NCBI GenBank assembly: GCA_035531755.1
Contig: DATKSK010000003.1
Span: 1 to 64,000, forward strand
Length of the DNA stretch: 64,000 bases
Direction of reading: 5' to 3'
DNA from: Acidimicrobiales bacterium
Lineage (GTDB): Bacteria > Actinomycetota > Acidimicrobiia > Acidimicrobiales > UBA8190
Made by a program: the position numbers and the translations under genes. This document shows, one piece after another, positions 15,327-24,222 of the stretch. Under the pieces are notes generated by a model that saw only the letters and a program-made list of their open reading frames with translations, was not told the DNA's origin and searched no databases. Within the stretch, counting starts at the first letter, position 1; every line of letters begins with the position of its first letter.

Positions 15327-15638
15327 TCATGGATTCTCGAGCCCGACCCGCCGTTGCCCCTGGGGCCCCGCGACTGCGTGCGGGGGAATCGGGGCCCCAG
15401 GGTTCCGGAAGGGCCCGCTCGAGTGCATCGGGCTGACCAACCGGACATCGGCGGGGGGGAAGGTCTCGGGGAGGATGGCGCCGTCGCCCGTTCGGCGTAC
15501 GCGAAAGCCAAAGGGGAGAACATCGGTGATCTCGAAGCCCGGGACCCACAAGTCCACCTCGAATCGGGTGCGCACCTCCACGGACGTACCGACGATTGTC
15601 GCGAATCCCTGCTCGTTGTCGGCATCCCGACGGCCCAT
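15327..15638 (-). CDS. small conserved actinobacterial protein, unknown function
   Basis: A 103-residue protein. Its first 70 residues have the pattern GTSVEVRTRFEVDLWVPGFE, then ITDVLPFGFRVRRTGDGAIL and PETFPPADVR. That is the small SH3/Tudor-like barrel (a repeated strand pattern with VEVR-R-F...GFE...R-LP..F...DVR) often seen as a hypothetical protein in actinobacteria. GGAG sits about 7 nt before the ATG at 15638. The last 30 residues are Pro/Gly-rich. It is transcribed divergently from the htpX gene. Confidence 0.6.
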   Translation of the reverse strand: MGRRDADNEQGFATIVGTSVEVRTRFEVDLWVPGFEITDVLPFGFRVRRTGDGAILPETFPPADVRLVSPMHSSGPFRNPGAPIPPHAVAGPQGQRRVGLENP

Positions 15639-15863
15639 GTCATTCTCCGATGATCATCACGGCGCCTGCGCAGCGGCCGCTCGTTTCGTGTCCCTGCCAG
15701 CCCACCATGCTCCGGTCGAGGGGGCGTGTAGGTGATGTGGAGGCTCCATGGACATTGCCGAGGACCGGCCCGCGTGGACTCCACACCAACTCCACGGGAG
15801 CGCCATGGCGCCCTCACCTCGACGCGGTCGAATGCGGGGCACCAACCAGGGAGAGTCGGGAAC

Positions 15864-16742
15864 GTGATTCGCAACACGGTGAAGACCGCATTCTTGCTCG
15901 GCGCCATCGGCGGCCTCCTGGTCATCTGCGGCGGGCTCGTCGCAGGACGTGCGGGGACCCTGCTCGGCCTGGGATTCGGGCTTGTCGTCGTAAGCGGCTC
16001 CTGGTGGTTCTCGGACCGGCTGGCCATCCGCGTCGCCCGGGCGCGCCGCCTGGGTCCCGACGAGGCGCCCGGCCTTCAGGCGATGGTGGTGGAGCTCGCC
16101 CGACGGGCGGAACTTCGCGCACCGCGGATGTACCTGTCGTCGTGCCCGCAGCCCAACGCTTTCGCCACCGGGCGCAGCCCCAAGCACGCAGTGGTGGTCG
16201 TGACCGAGGGTCTGCTGGCCTTGCTCGAGCCGGCCGAGGTCCGGTCGGTGATCGCCCACGAGCTCGCCCACATCCGCCATCGCGACACGCTGCTCACCTC
16301 GGTGGCCGCCGCGCTGGCGACCGGCGTCTCGGCGCTCGCCAACCTGGCTTTGTTCTCGTCATTGCTGGGTGGGCGCAGCCGCGACGACGGCCCAGGGCCG
16401 TTCGGCGCCCTGCTCGCAGCGCTGGTGGCGCCCGTCGCAGCGGGACTCCTGCACCTCGCCCTGTCACGCAGTCGCGAGTTCGACGCCGACCGTACCGGGG
16501 CCGACATCGCCGGTGGTGGCGAGACGCTGGCCCGGGCCCTCGAGCGCATCAACGGATACGCCCACGTCGTGCCCATGGCCCTGGCGCCCGCGCAGGCCTC
16601 GGCGTGGGTGGTGAACCCGCTCGGGCCCGGCGTGGCCTTCGCCCGGCTCTTCTCGACGCACCCGCCGGTGGCCGAGCGCGTGGCCCGCCTCCGCGCACGC
16701 GCGGCACACCCGGCCGCCGGTCACGGCCTTCTTGACCGATAA
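15864..16742 (+). CDS. htpX: M48 family membrane metalloprotease (HtpX-like)
   Basis: A 292-residue membrane zinc protease. Two N-terminal hydrophobic segments (residues 7-27 and 31-48) are followed by the zinc site HELAH (132-136) with a third ligand in SREFDADRTGAD. Further helices lie between (about 155-210). The start NTVKTAFLL at the GTG 15864 is the usual HtpX beginning. HtpX degrades misfolded membrane proteins. The gene ends 21 bp before a response regulator/kinase pair on the same strand, so protease and sensor system are probably one envelope-stress operon. Confidence 0.92.
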   Translation: MIRNTVKTAFLLGAIGGLLVICGGLVAGRAGTLLGLGFGLVVVSGSWWFSDRLAIRVARARRLGPDEAPGLQAMVVELARRAELRAPRMYLSSCPQPNAFATGRSPKHAVVVVTEGLLALLEPAEVRSVIAHELAHIRHRDTLLTSVAAALATGVSALANLALFSSLLGGRSRDDGPGPFGALLAALVAPVAAGLLHLALSRSREFDADRTGADIAGGGETLARALERINGYAHVVPMALAPAQASAWVVNPLGPGVAFARLFSTHPPVAERVARLRARAAHPAAGHGLLDR

Positions 16743-16763
16743 TGGCGGCATGAAGGGACGCTG

Positions 16764-17462
16764 ATGGCGACCACGGTGGTGGTCGTCGAGGACGAGAGCA
16801 AGTTGCGGGACCTCCTCCGCTCCTATCTCGAGCGTGAAGGCATGGTCGTGCTGTCGACGGGACTCGGAGCCGAGGCCCTTGCCTTCGCCCGCAGGGCGGA
16901 CCCCGACCTCGTGATCCTCGACCTCGGTCTCCCCGACCTGTCCGGTGAGGACGTCGCCACCGAGCTGCGCACCTTCACCGACGTTCCGATTCTGATCCTG
17001 ACGGCGAAGGCGTCCGAGAGCGACCGGATCCGAGGTCTGGAACTCGGCGCCGATGACTACATGACCAAGCCGTTCAGCCCGCGCGAGCTCGTGCTGCGCG
17101 CGCGGGCCATCGTGCGTCGGGGTCGGACCACGGCCGGGCACGACGACCGATCCTCCTTCGGTGACGGCCAGCTGGTGATCGACGAGGGTCGACGAGAGGT
17201 GATGGTTCGCGGCGACACTGTCAAGCTGACCCCTACGGAATGGGGGCTGTTACTCGCCCTGGCCACGACTCCCGGCCGCGTGTACTCACGTCTCGAGTTG
17301 ATCAACAGGGTGCGCGGCTACGAATTCGAGGGCTACGAGCGGACGGTCGACTCTCACATCAAGAACCTTCGGCGCAAGATCGAGCTGGACCCCCATGCCC
17401 CTCTGATCGTTGAGACGGTGCTCGGAGGCGGCTATCGGCTTCGCCTCCCCCGTGATGGCTGA
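16764..17462 (+). CDS. OmpR-family response regulator
   Basis: A 232-residue regulator: receiver domain with EDE (9-11), Asp53 in VILDLGLPDLS, Thr in ILTAKAS and Lys in YMTKPFS; then a winged-helix domain with LTPTEWGLLLAL and TVDSHIKNLRRKIE. The C-terminal wing GGGYRLRLP is complete. ATG at 16764. The kinase gene starts inside its 3' end (8-nt overlap), and htpX precedes it by 21 bp. Confidence 0.93.
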   Translation: MATTVVVVEDESKLRDLLRSYLEREGMVVLSTGLGAEALAFARRADPDLVILDLGLPDLSGEDVATELRTFTDVPILILTAKASESDRIRGLELGADDYMTKPFSPRELVLRARAIVRRGRTTAGHDDRSSFGDGQLVIDEGRREVMVRGDTVKLTPTEWGLLLALATTPGRVYSRLELINRVRGYEFEGYERTVDSHIKNLRRKIELDPHAPLIVETVLGGGYRLRLPRDG

Positions 17463-18858
17463 GATCCGCGACCCGGCCTCGACCGTGCAAGGTCGCGCCA
17501 ACCTGGTTCCCCCGGAGCGGGGGACGGCGGTCGGAGTGCTGTCGCCGATCGGCTGGCGCCTCGCCCGCGTGATCGCACTGGTCTCGCTCATCGCCCTGGG
17601 GCTCCTCGCGGGCGTCACCCTGGTGTTCGCCAGTGCCGATGTCTCGACTCTGGCGCGCCAGCAAGAGGACGACCTGGCCCACGCGGTGGCAAGCGCGTTG
17701 GCGGTCAGCTACCGCGCCTCGGGGTCGTGGTCGAACGCGGATCTGTCGGCCCCCTTGACACTGGCCACGAGAGCGGGCATCGCAGTACGCGTGACCGATG
17801 CCTCGAGCGGTCTGGTCGCGAGCGCCATCCCAGAAGGCTCCCGCCCGGACTCGCGGGGCCGGCCTCGGTCACTGCCGATTCTGGTCGAGGGCCACCGGGT
17901 CGGATCCGTGACGGTGCAGGTCGGAGCTACCGGCATCGGTGCGGTCGGCAGCCACCTGCGCGGCACACTGGCCGCGGCAGTGGCCGGGAGCGCGGCGGTC
18001 GTCGCCCTGCTGGCGGTGTTCGCCGGCTTCGTCGCCGCCAGGAGGATCACGCGGCCCGTCGTGTCTCTGACCCGAGCGGCGCGGGCCATGGCAGCCGGAG
18101 AGCGTGGGACCCGTGTGGGCGACATCGAGGCGCCGGGCGAGCTGGCCGAGCTGTCCAGCGCGTTCGACCACATGGCGGACACCCTGGAACACGAGGACCA
18201 CCTGCGCCGAGTGCTCGTGGCTGACATCGCGCACGAGCTACGTACGCCCCTTGCGATACTGCAGGCGTCGACCGAGGCGTTGGTGGACGGCGTGTCCGAG
18301 CCGAACGTCCAGACGCTCTCGTCGCTGCACGACGAGACGATCCGGCTGTCGCGCATCGTGGAGGACTTGGAGGTCCTGGCCGCCGCGGAAGCGGCGGGTC
18401 TCTCGATGGACCATCGGCCTGTCGACCTTGCCCGAGTGGCGGCGGGTGCTGCCGACGCCATGGAGGCTCGCGTGGATTCGGCGGGGCTCGTCCTCGTGCG
18501 GTCGCTCGAGCCCGTCGTCATGAGAGGCGACAAGGCGCGCTTGCACCAAGTGGTGACCAACCTTCTCACCAACGCGGTCAAGTTCACCCCGGCGGGCGGC
18601 CGCATTTCGCTCACCGTCGAGGCCGCGGACCGTCATGCGCGGCTGGTCGTCGCCGACACGGGCGTCGGCATCCCCTCGGACGAGCTGCCGTATGTCTTTG
18701 ACCGGTTCTGGCGCGGGCGCGCCGCCCGACAGGTCGAGGGGAGTGGAGTCGGGCTCGCCGTCGTGGTCGAATTGGTGCACGCCCACGGAGGCGAGGTGAG
18801 CGTGACGAGCCAGGACGAGCAGGGCGCGCACTTCGTCGTCACCTTCCCCCGCTCGTAG
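17455..18858 (+). CDS. two-component sensor histidine kinase
   Basis: A 467-residue membrane kinase. Segment 1 is about residues 38-60 (VIALVSLIALGLLAGVTLVF), the extracytoplasmic region is about 110 residues, and segment 2 is about 173-198. HAMP (ITRPVVSLTRAARAMAAGER) is followed by HisKA with ADIAHELRTPLAIL, then HATPase with NLLTNAVKFTPAGG, DTGVGIPSDE and GSGVGLAVVV. The ATG at 17455 overlaps the regulator stop (ATGGCTGA), a clear coupling. The layout resembles MprB/BaeS-like envelope stress sensors, which fits the htpX neighbour. Confidence 0.92.
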   Translation: MAEIRDPASTVQGRANLVPPERGTAVGVLSPIGWRLARVIALVSLIALGLLAGVTLVFASADVSTLARQQEDDLAHAVASALAVSYRASGSWSNADLSAPLTLATRAGIAVRVTDASSGLVASAIPEGSRPDSRGRPRSLPILVEGHRVGSVTVQVGATGIGAVGSHLRGTLAAAVAGSAAVVALLAVFAGFVAARRITRPVVSLTRAARAMAAGERGTRVGDIEAPGELAELSSAFDHMADTLEHEDHLRRVLVADIAHELRTPLAILQASTEALVDGVSEPNVQTLSSLHDETIRLSRIVEDLEVLAAAEAAGLSMDHRPVDLARVAAGAADAMEARVDSAGLVLVRSLEPVVMRGDKARLHQVVTNLLTNAVKFTPAGGRISLTVEAADRHARLVVADTGVGIPSDELPYVFDRFWRGRAARQVEGSGVGLAVVVELVHAHGGEVSVTSQDEQGAHFVVTFPRS

Positions 18859-18968
18859 GATCGCTGACCTGGTTCTCCATCGCATGCGCACACGAGCACG
18901 ACGGTTCCTTCACATCCAGGGCGTTCAATTCGGCAATGACCGACACCTGCCGACAGAAGGAGCCCGAC

Positions 18969-19097
18969 ATGGCAGTCAGCCAGTGCCCCCGTTGCGACCT
19001 CCGTTTCCCGTCGAGGTCGGAGCTCGAGTGGCATCTCGTCGAAGACCACGACGTGCCGTTGCCGACGCGGCCGTTGCCTGCACGGACTCGCCCCTGA
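18969..19097 (+). CDS. C2H2-type zinc-finger microprotein
   Basis: A 42-residue frame not easily seen by length cut-offs. ATG 18969 is preceded by an excellent AAGGAG (18957-18962) at 6-nt spacing. The protein contains CPRCDLRFPSRSELEWHLVE followed by DH, that is C-x2-C-x12-H-x4-H, with the Phe and Leu positions of a classical C2H2 zinc finger (Cys6, Cys9, His22, His27). A Pro/Arg-rich tail ends at TGA 19095-19097. Single-finger microproteins of this kind exist in actinobacteria, but their function is not known; DNA, RNA or protein binding are all possible. It lies 110 bp after the kinase gene. Confidence 0.75.
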   Translation: MAVSQCPRCDLRFPSRSELEWHLVEDHDVPLPTRPLPARTRP

Positions 19098-19302
19098 TGG
19101 CACCGCGCGTGACCGCGACGTGCGCGGCCCGCCGCTCCAGGATCCAGGAGGAGGCCATGGCCCCCCGTGGGGTACGCCGGGCCTTCGAGCGGCGCTCATG
19201 TGCCAGGGTGGCCCGGCACATCGCCCGCCGAGGATGTGGTGGCTCGCGCCGGCCGAGGAGGGCGTTCCGAGCGCCAGTGTGACGCGGTTGCGCGGGCGAC
19301 GG

Positions 19303-19377
19303 TGGAGCGGGCGACGGGAATCGAACCCGCATAACCAGCTTGGAAGGCTGGGACTCTAGCCATTGAGCTACGCCCGC
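19303..19377 (-). tRNA. tRNA-Gly (anticodon TCC)
   Basis: The minus strand gives a full cloverleaf: acceptor GCGGGCG/CGCCCGC, D arm around GCTCAATGGCTAGAG, anticodon stem CCAGC-CTTCCAA-GCTGG with anticodon TCC, and T arm GCGGGTTCGATTCCCGT. The discriminator base is T, and CCA is encoded (19303-19305). Confidence 0.95.
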
Positions 19378-19474
19378 GAACGGCCCGAGGTTACCCGTGG
19401 CGTGCCGCGCGTCGGATCCTGGCCCCACCCGTCACCGCTCCGACCCGCTGATCGCACGGGGCGGGCCGGCGCTG

Positions 19475-19548
19475 TCGGGGAGGGGGGATTCGAACCCCCG
19501 ACCTCCTGCTCCCAAAGCAGGTGCGCTGCCAGGCTGCGCTACTCCCCG
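19475..19548 (-). tRNA. tRNA-Pro (anticodon TGG)
   Basis: Minus-strand cloverleaf: acceptor CGGGGAG/CTCCCCG, anticodon stem CCTGC-TTTGGGA-GCAGG with anticodon TGG, and T arm GGGGGTTCGAATCCCCC. The discriminator is A; CCA is not encoded. It lies 97 bp upstream of tRNA-Gly on the same strand and may be co-transcribed with it. Confidence 0.95.
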
Positions 19549-19811
19549 GGTACCTCCGGGCCCTCCGGATCTCGCCGCCTCAGGCCCGATGCGTTCCCCG
19601 GCGCGGCGCCCGCAGCACTCGTACGCCGGGGAACGGAACACGGACAGCGTAGGCGACCCGAGGGTCGGCGAGGTCCGTGGCGCGGCCTCGGCCGCCCTGA
19701 GCGCGTGTCCCGCGTCGCCACTGCGTGGGCGGTCCGGTGATGCCGTCGCAGGCACGCCGAGGGGGAGCGGGTGCCTCGACGACCCCGTCCGGAGGTGGGC
19801 AGACCGAGCGG

Positions 19812-19919
19812 ATGGACAAGCTCACCCACTCGGAGTCGATCGTGATCGGTCGCTCGCCCGAGGACGTCTCCGACCTGGTCCGCCGCGACCGCGGCCGCTC
19901 GTCATGCGATCGGGCGTAG
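19812..19919 (+). pseudogene. N-terminal fragment of an SRPBCC (polyketide cyclase-like) gene
   Basis: ATG 19812 opens MDKLTHSESIVIGRSPEDVS DLV in two blocks that match the N-terminal strand and helix of SRPBCC family proteins (pattern H-S-x-x-I-x-I-x-x-x-P-E-x-V-x-D-LV). After 23 residues the pattern is lost and the frame stops at 19917-19919. The rest of the gene is absent. Confidence 0.45.
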
Positions 19920-19941
19920 CCTCCGCGCACGACACGAGGAG
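19917..19941 (+). promoter_or_regulatory. promoter -10 (TAGCCT) and ribosome binding site of the serine hydrolase gene
   Basis: TAGCCT at 19917-19922 is followed by a 19-nt leader with GAGGAG just before the ATG at 19942. Unlike many neighbours, this gene would have a short leader. Confidence 0.4.
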
Positions 19942-21204
19942 ATGCAGGTGACGACGACAAGCGGGTGGGTGGCGCCGGGCTTCGAAGGCGTGCGCGACAC
20001 GTTCCAGGCCAACTTCGACGCCGGGACCGAGGTGGGTGCCGCCTTCGCTGCCTATCACCGGGGTGAGAAGGTGGTCGACCTGTGGGGCGGCATCGCCGAC
20101 CAGACGACGGGCAGGCCCTGGGACGAGGACACCCTCGTGCTCGTGTACTCGACCACGAAGGGCGCCACCGCCATGTGCGCCAACCGGCTCGCCCAGGAAG
20201 GGCTGCTCGACGTCGAGGCGCCCGTGGCCTCGTACTGGCCCGAATTCGCCCAGGCCGGGAAGGAACGGGTCACGGTGGCCGACCTCCTGGCGCATCGAGC
20301 GGGTCTGGCCTGGGTGGACGGCACGATGTCCTTCGACGACATGCTGCGGTGGGACCCGGTCGTCGAGGCCCTGGAACGGCAGGCCCCGTCATGGCCACCG
20401 GGCACCGCCCACGGGTATCACGCCACCACGTACGGCTGGCTGGTCGGCGAGGTCGTACGCCGGGTGACGGGCATGAGCATCGGCACCTACCTGCGCGACG
20501 AGATCGCCGGTCCGCTCGACGCCGACGTCTACATCGGCCTCCCCGCTTCCGAGGAGCCGCGCGTGGCACGGCTGGTGTCGTTCGTCGACGGGCTCAAGTC
20601 CGGGCTGTCGACCGGCTCCCTGGCCGCCGGGGGCGCCGGCGCGCCCGGGGCCGGGGCCGGGCCGGATCTGGCGCACCTGGCCGAGTTGGCGTCCACGTAC
20701 TTCGCCGAGGACGGGCCGCTCTTCAAGGCGCTGACTGCTCCCGGCGGGGCGCTCAGCGACGAGGCGATCTGGCACACCCCCCGGCTCCATGCCGCGGAGA
20801 TCCCCGCCGCCAACGGCATCTGCGACGCCCGCTCGCTCGCCTGTCTCTACGGAGCGTGCGTGAGCGACGTGCAGACTGCATCGGGGAAGCCGTTCCGCAT
20901 CCTCACCCCCGAGCAGGTCGACCGGGCGGTGCAGCCGCAGACCACCGGGCCCGACACCGTGCTCCTCGGCCTGGACATTCAGTGGGGCCTCGGGTTCAAC
21001 GTCAACCGCGGGCTCATCGCCGCCGCCGGGCTCGGCGGGGAGAAGGCCTTCGGGCACTTCGGCATGGGCGGGTCCGCCGGGTGGGCCGACCCCGATCAGG
21101 AACTGGGCATGGGGTACGTGATGAACCGGATGGACATCGGCACGACGGGCGACACCCGGAGCTTCCGGCTCATGCAGGCTTGCCTCGACGCGGTGCGCCG
21201 CTGA
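19942..21204 (+). CDS. serine hydrolase, beta-lactamase/EstB-like
   Basis: A 420-residue class C beta-lactamase-fold protein without a signal peptide, so probably a cytoplasmic esterase (EstB type). Catalytic Ser70 and Lys73 lie in VYSTTKGATAM, Tyr159 is in HGYHATTYGWL, and the KTG-equivalent is HFGMGGSAGW. The N-terminal block FAAYHRGEKVVDLWGG and the WDEDTLVLVYS spacing match the EstB/LpqK-like group. The physiological ester is unknown. It is bracketed by two gene fragments (SRPBCC before, VOC after), which suggests rearrangement around it. Confidence 0.9.
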   Translation: MQVTTTSGWVAPGFEGVRDTFQANFDAGTEVGAAFAAYHRGEKVVDLWGGIADQTTGRPWDEDTLVLVYSTTKGATAMCANRLAQEGLLDVEAPVASYWPEFAQAGKERVTVADLLAHRAGLAWVDGTMSFDDMLRWDPVVEALERQAPSWPPGTAHGYHATTYGWLVGEVVRRVTGMSIGTYLRDEIAGPLDADVYIGLPASEEPRVARLVSFVDGLKSGLSTGSLAAGGAGAPGAGAGPDLAHLAELASTYFAEDGPLFKALTAPGGALSDEAIWHTPRLHAAEIPAANGICDARSLACLYGACVSDVQTASGKPFRILTPEQVDRAVQPQTTGPDTVLLGLDIQWGLGFNVNRGLIAAAGLGGEKAFGHFGMGGSAGWADPDQELGMGYVMNRMDIGTTGDTRSFRLMQACLDAVRR

Positions 21205-21205
21205 C

Positions 21206-21310
21206 TCAGCCGTAGTGGCGCAGCTCGACCAGGTTCCGATCGGGATCGCGGATGTAGAGCGAGGTGCCGTCGCCGGTGGGTGTCGACCGGGGGTACGGCG
21301 CAAGGTCCGT
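21206..21310 (-). pseudogene. C-terminal fragment of a VOC/glyoxalase-family gene
   Basis: On the minus strand, ending at TGA 21206-21208, the translation is STPTGDGTSLYIRDPDRNLV followed by ELRHYG. This is the last strand pair of vicinal-oxygen-chelate proteins (the S-x-Y-x-x-DPD-x-N-x-VEL motif, where Glu is the last metal ligand). The rest of the gene is not present upstream. The fragment begins 2 bp from the hydrolase stop codon. Confidence 0.5.
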
Positions 21311-21457
21311 GACCCTCGGAGTCGCCGGTGTCGCGTCGTACGGGCACTGCGCCTCGTTCGCTCACCGTCTCGCCCAGGGGACGCAGAGTGAGGCCATCGG
21401 ACGATGCGTCGAGACCGGAGGGCGTCACCGCCCGGCGACGGATCGGGAGCGGCCTCG

Positions 21458-21463
21458 TAGCAT
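21458..21463 (+). promoter_or_regulatory. -10 hexamer (TAGCAT) for a small gene
   Basis: TAGCAT ends 7 nt before the ATG at 21471 and favours that ATG over the one at 21462, which lies inside the hexamer. Confidence 0.35.
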
Positions 21464-21470
21464 GGGACCA

Positions 21471-21635
21471 ATGATCGACGGTGAGCTGACAGACGGACTC
21501 TGCGTGCTGATGGTCGTGGCCGAGGACATCCGGGACGGCCGGCGGGCCGAGCCGTTCACGCACGAGGAGATCTCGCGTCTCTGCAGTGAGCTGGGGCGTG
21601 CCATCGCGCTCTTGTCGGGGGAGGACCGGGAGTGA
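21471..21635 (+). CDS. small hypothetical protein
   Basis: A 54-residue acidic protein (MIDGELTDGLCVLMVVAEDI, then EPFTHEEISRLCSELGRAIA). It looks like a compact two-helix protein; no family recognised. The start is chosen from the TAGCAT element 7 nt upstream. It stands alone between the VOC fragment and the IPT/TIG gene. Confidence 0.5.
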   Translation: MIDGELTDGLCVLMVVAEDIRDGRRAEPFTHEEISRLCSELGRAIALLSGEDRE

Positions 21636-21805
21636 GCGTCCCCACCGACTGTCCGTAGGGGACCCGGGGCGGCTCCCCGAGGCGTCGAGGGCCGACAGGC
21701 GATCCCGGGCCGCGCCCACGCTGGTCCTTGTGCCTCCCCACCTGCTTCGATGCACGGGCGGACGTAAGATGACCGCGCTCGGTGGTGGGAAGGAGGGCGG
21801 GCGGG

Positions 21806-24154
21806 GTGTCGACGGAGCGGACCGGGACGGGGCGGCGTGCCCCGCGTCCCCGGGTGCAGCCCGGGCCCCGCGCCCGGTTTCGGGCACGGCTGGCGATCGG
21901 TGGGGCGATCCTGGCGACGGCCACGGCGCTGTCGGTCGCCGGTCCCTTCGCCGTGCGCCCGGCCGTGGCGTCGCCGGCGGTCCCGACCGTGACCCACGTG
22001 AGCCCGGGCTCCGGGCTCGCGGGTGGGGGAACGGCGGTGACGATCACCGGCACGGGATTCGCCATCGGGTCTTCGGTGGTGCTGTTCGGCCCCGGCGCGG
22101 CCATGTCGGTGTCGTGCACATCGACCACGTCCTGCACCGCCGCGTCGCCCCCCGGACTGGGTGTGGCCGACGTCACCGTCACCACGTCGGGGGGCACGTC
22201 GACGACGTCGGCCTCCGACCGCTTCACCTACACGGGTGCGCCGCCGCCCCGGGTCACCGCCATCAGCCCGCGGTCGGGGGCGGCCGGGACCACGGTGACG
22301 GTCTCCGGCACCGAACTCACCGGAGCGAGCGCCGTCACCTTCGGGCCCGGGAACCCGGGCACGAACGTCACCGTGGTGAACGCCACCACCGTGACCGCCG
22401 TCGCGCCGGACGGGTCGGGGACCGTCGACGTCCAGGTGACCACGCCGGGCGGCACCAGCATGGTGCAGACCCTCGACTGGTTCACGTACTCCGACACGCT
22501 CGTGCTCAACCCCACCAACGTCATCGTCCCGGCCGACGGGTCGATGCAGGGCGGTGTCACAGCCACGCTCACCTCGGGGGGCCTGCCGGCCACCGGCGTC
22601 ACGGTGACCGCCACCGAGTCCTCGGGCAGCCTGGGCACCCACGACCTCACCTCGTGCACGACCGACGGCAACGGCCGCTGCATCCTCCTGACCGCGGCCG
22701 ACAGCACCCAGGAGAGCGCGACCGTCACCGCCGGCGCGTCGGGCTTCCCCGACGGTACGGCCACCGTCGTCTACCGCAACCCCGGGCCCGCACCCACCGG
22801 CCTCGTCATGTCGGTCACCGACGGCAACGGCGCGGCCGCATCCGTGGCCGGCGCCGACGTGTACTCCGACGGAGGCCACTACTTCGTCGAGGAGTCGAGC
22901 GGCCACCCCGGCCAGGACGAGGACACGGCCGCCCAGGCCGTGGTCGGCGCCACCATGGTGAACGGCTCCGGGGCGCTGTCGTCGGGGACCGAGCCCTATG
23001 CGCTCGCGTGGTCGGTGAAGAACACCGGGCCGACCACGCTGTACATCGCGGCCATCGCCAACGTGGCCGAGATGCCGTACACCAACGTCATCTGCACCCT
23101 CGCCACCCAGTCCGACCCCGACGGCTCCCTGCGCTGCACGCCGAGCAGCTACGACCTCGACTACAACCAGCACTTCGCCAACCCCGCCGACCCGGGCCCG
23201 TCCGGCCTGGGGGTCAACAACGACACCATGGGACCCCAGGGCGGTGGTGTCCGTACCGTGGCGTCGGGCGCCACCGCCACCTTCACCACCTACATGGTGG
23301 GCGCCAACAACGACGCCAAGGTGGTACTCGACTCCCCCGACGGGCAGTCGGCGTCGGCCACCGTCAGCACCCAGCTGGCGCACGACCCGGCGGGATCGCC
23401 GGTCGCCGGGTCGACGTTCGGGAGCACGGTGACGAGCGAGCTGCGCTGGGCCGCGCCCGCTCCGGGGCCGTCGGTGGCCGGCACCGTGGTCGCCGCGGAC
23501 GGCGCCGAGGCGGCCGAGCCCGACTCGGTCCACGACTGGGTGGTGGCCGACGCGTCGGGCACGCCGACGCTCGTCCAGTTCGGCCAGGACGCCAACCAGC
23601 AGTACACGGTCAACGGGGTCCCGGTCTCCGAGGATGTCTTCGAAGCCGACCTGGCGTCGGCGAGCTCGCCCACGCTCACGGTCACCGGCTACGGCGCCCC
23701 GGGACAGGTGAACGCCCTGACCGGGGGCGGACTCCCCAGCCCGCCGACCGTCACGGGGGTGTCGCCGGCCAGCGGCGCGGCGGCGGGGGGCACGGTCGTG
23801 ACCGTCCGGGGCACCAGCCTCACCGGGGCCACCGCCGTGCGCTTCGGGCCGACGGCTGCCCCCTCGTTCCACGTGGTCGACGCCACCACCGTCACCGCCA
23901 CCTCGCCGGCGGGCGCAGGCTCGGTGGACGTCACCGTCACCACGCCGGTGGCGACGAGCGCCACGTCGGCGGCCGACCGGTTCGTCTACATTCCCGTCGT
24001 CCCCGTCGTCCCCGTCGGCACCCCCGACGGGGCGGGCTACTGGCTGGTGGCCTCCGACGGCGGCGTGTTCTCCTTCGGCGACGCCGCCTTCCACGGCTCC
24101 ACGGGGGCGATCACCCTCAACAAGCCCATCGTCGGCCTGGCGCCCACCCCCTGA
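21806..24154 (+). CDS. secreted IPT/TIG-repeat protein with a C-terminal VASDGG repeat unit
   Basis: A 782-residue exported protein. A basic N-terminus and a hydrophobic segment (about residues 30-55) form a signal sequence. Three IPT/TIG Ig-like domains are recognisable by P-x-V-x-x-x-SP-x-SG-x-x-x-G-x-T-V-x-V-x-G (starting about residues 60, 150 and 645). A Big/invasin-like domain follows the second (about 240-320), and a region of about 300 residues has no recognised fold. The C-terminus is one unit [20 protein letters not shown], the repeat found six times in the protein at 58134-59720. The GTG at 21806 is chosen for AAGGAGG at 21790-21796; a TAAGAT at 21765 may be the -10. Probably a surface adhesion or scaffold protein. 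Confidence 0.8.
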   Translation: MSTERTGTGRRAPRPRVQPGPRARFRARLAIGGAILATATALSVAGPFAVRPAVASPAVPTVTHVSPGSGLAGGGTAVTITGTGFAIGSSVVLFGPGAAMSVSCTSTTSCTAASPPGLGVADVTVTTSGGTSTTSASDRFTYTGAPPPRVTAISPRSGAAGTTVTVSGTELTGASAVTFGPGNPGTNVTVVNATTVTAVAPDGSGTVDVQVTTPGGTSMVQTLDWFTYSDTLVLNPTNVIVPADGSMQGGVTATLTSGGLPATGVTVTATESSGSLGTHDLTSCTTDGNGRCILLTAADSTQESATVTAGASGFPDGTATVVYRNPGPAPTGLVMSVTDGNGAAASVAGADVYSDGGHYFVEESSGHPGQDEDTAAQAVVGATMVNGSGALSSGTEPYALAWSVKNTGPTTLYIAAIANVAEMPYTNVICTLATQSDPDGSLRCTPSSYDLDYNQHFANPADPGPSGLGVNNDTMGPQGGGVRTVASGATATFTTYMVGANNDAKVVLDSPDGQSASATVSTQLAHDPAGSPVAGSTFGSTVTSELRWAAPAPGPSVAGTVVAADGAEAAEPDSVHDWVVADASGTPTLVQFGQDANQQYTVNGVPVSEDVFEADLASASSPTLTVTGYGAPGQVNALTGGGLPSPPTVTGVSPASGAAAGGTVVTVRGTSLTGATAVRFGPTAAPSFHVVDATTVTATSPAGAGSVDVTVTTPVATSATSAADRFVYIPVVPVVPVGTPDGAGYWLVASDGGVFSFGDAAFHGSTGAITLNKPIVGLAPTP

Positions 24155-24222
24155 TCGCCACAGGCGTCGCGGGCTACGGTCCGGGCAGCGCGAGGAAGCA
24201 GCGCGAGGGAGGGGTCACCGCC

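Noticed and set aside
19098-19302. Coding potential between the zinc-finger gene and tRNA-Gly
   Set aside because: Frames of up to 80 codons exist, but their translations are low-complexity and they have no start context.
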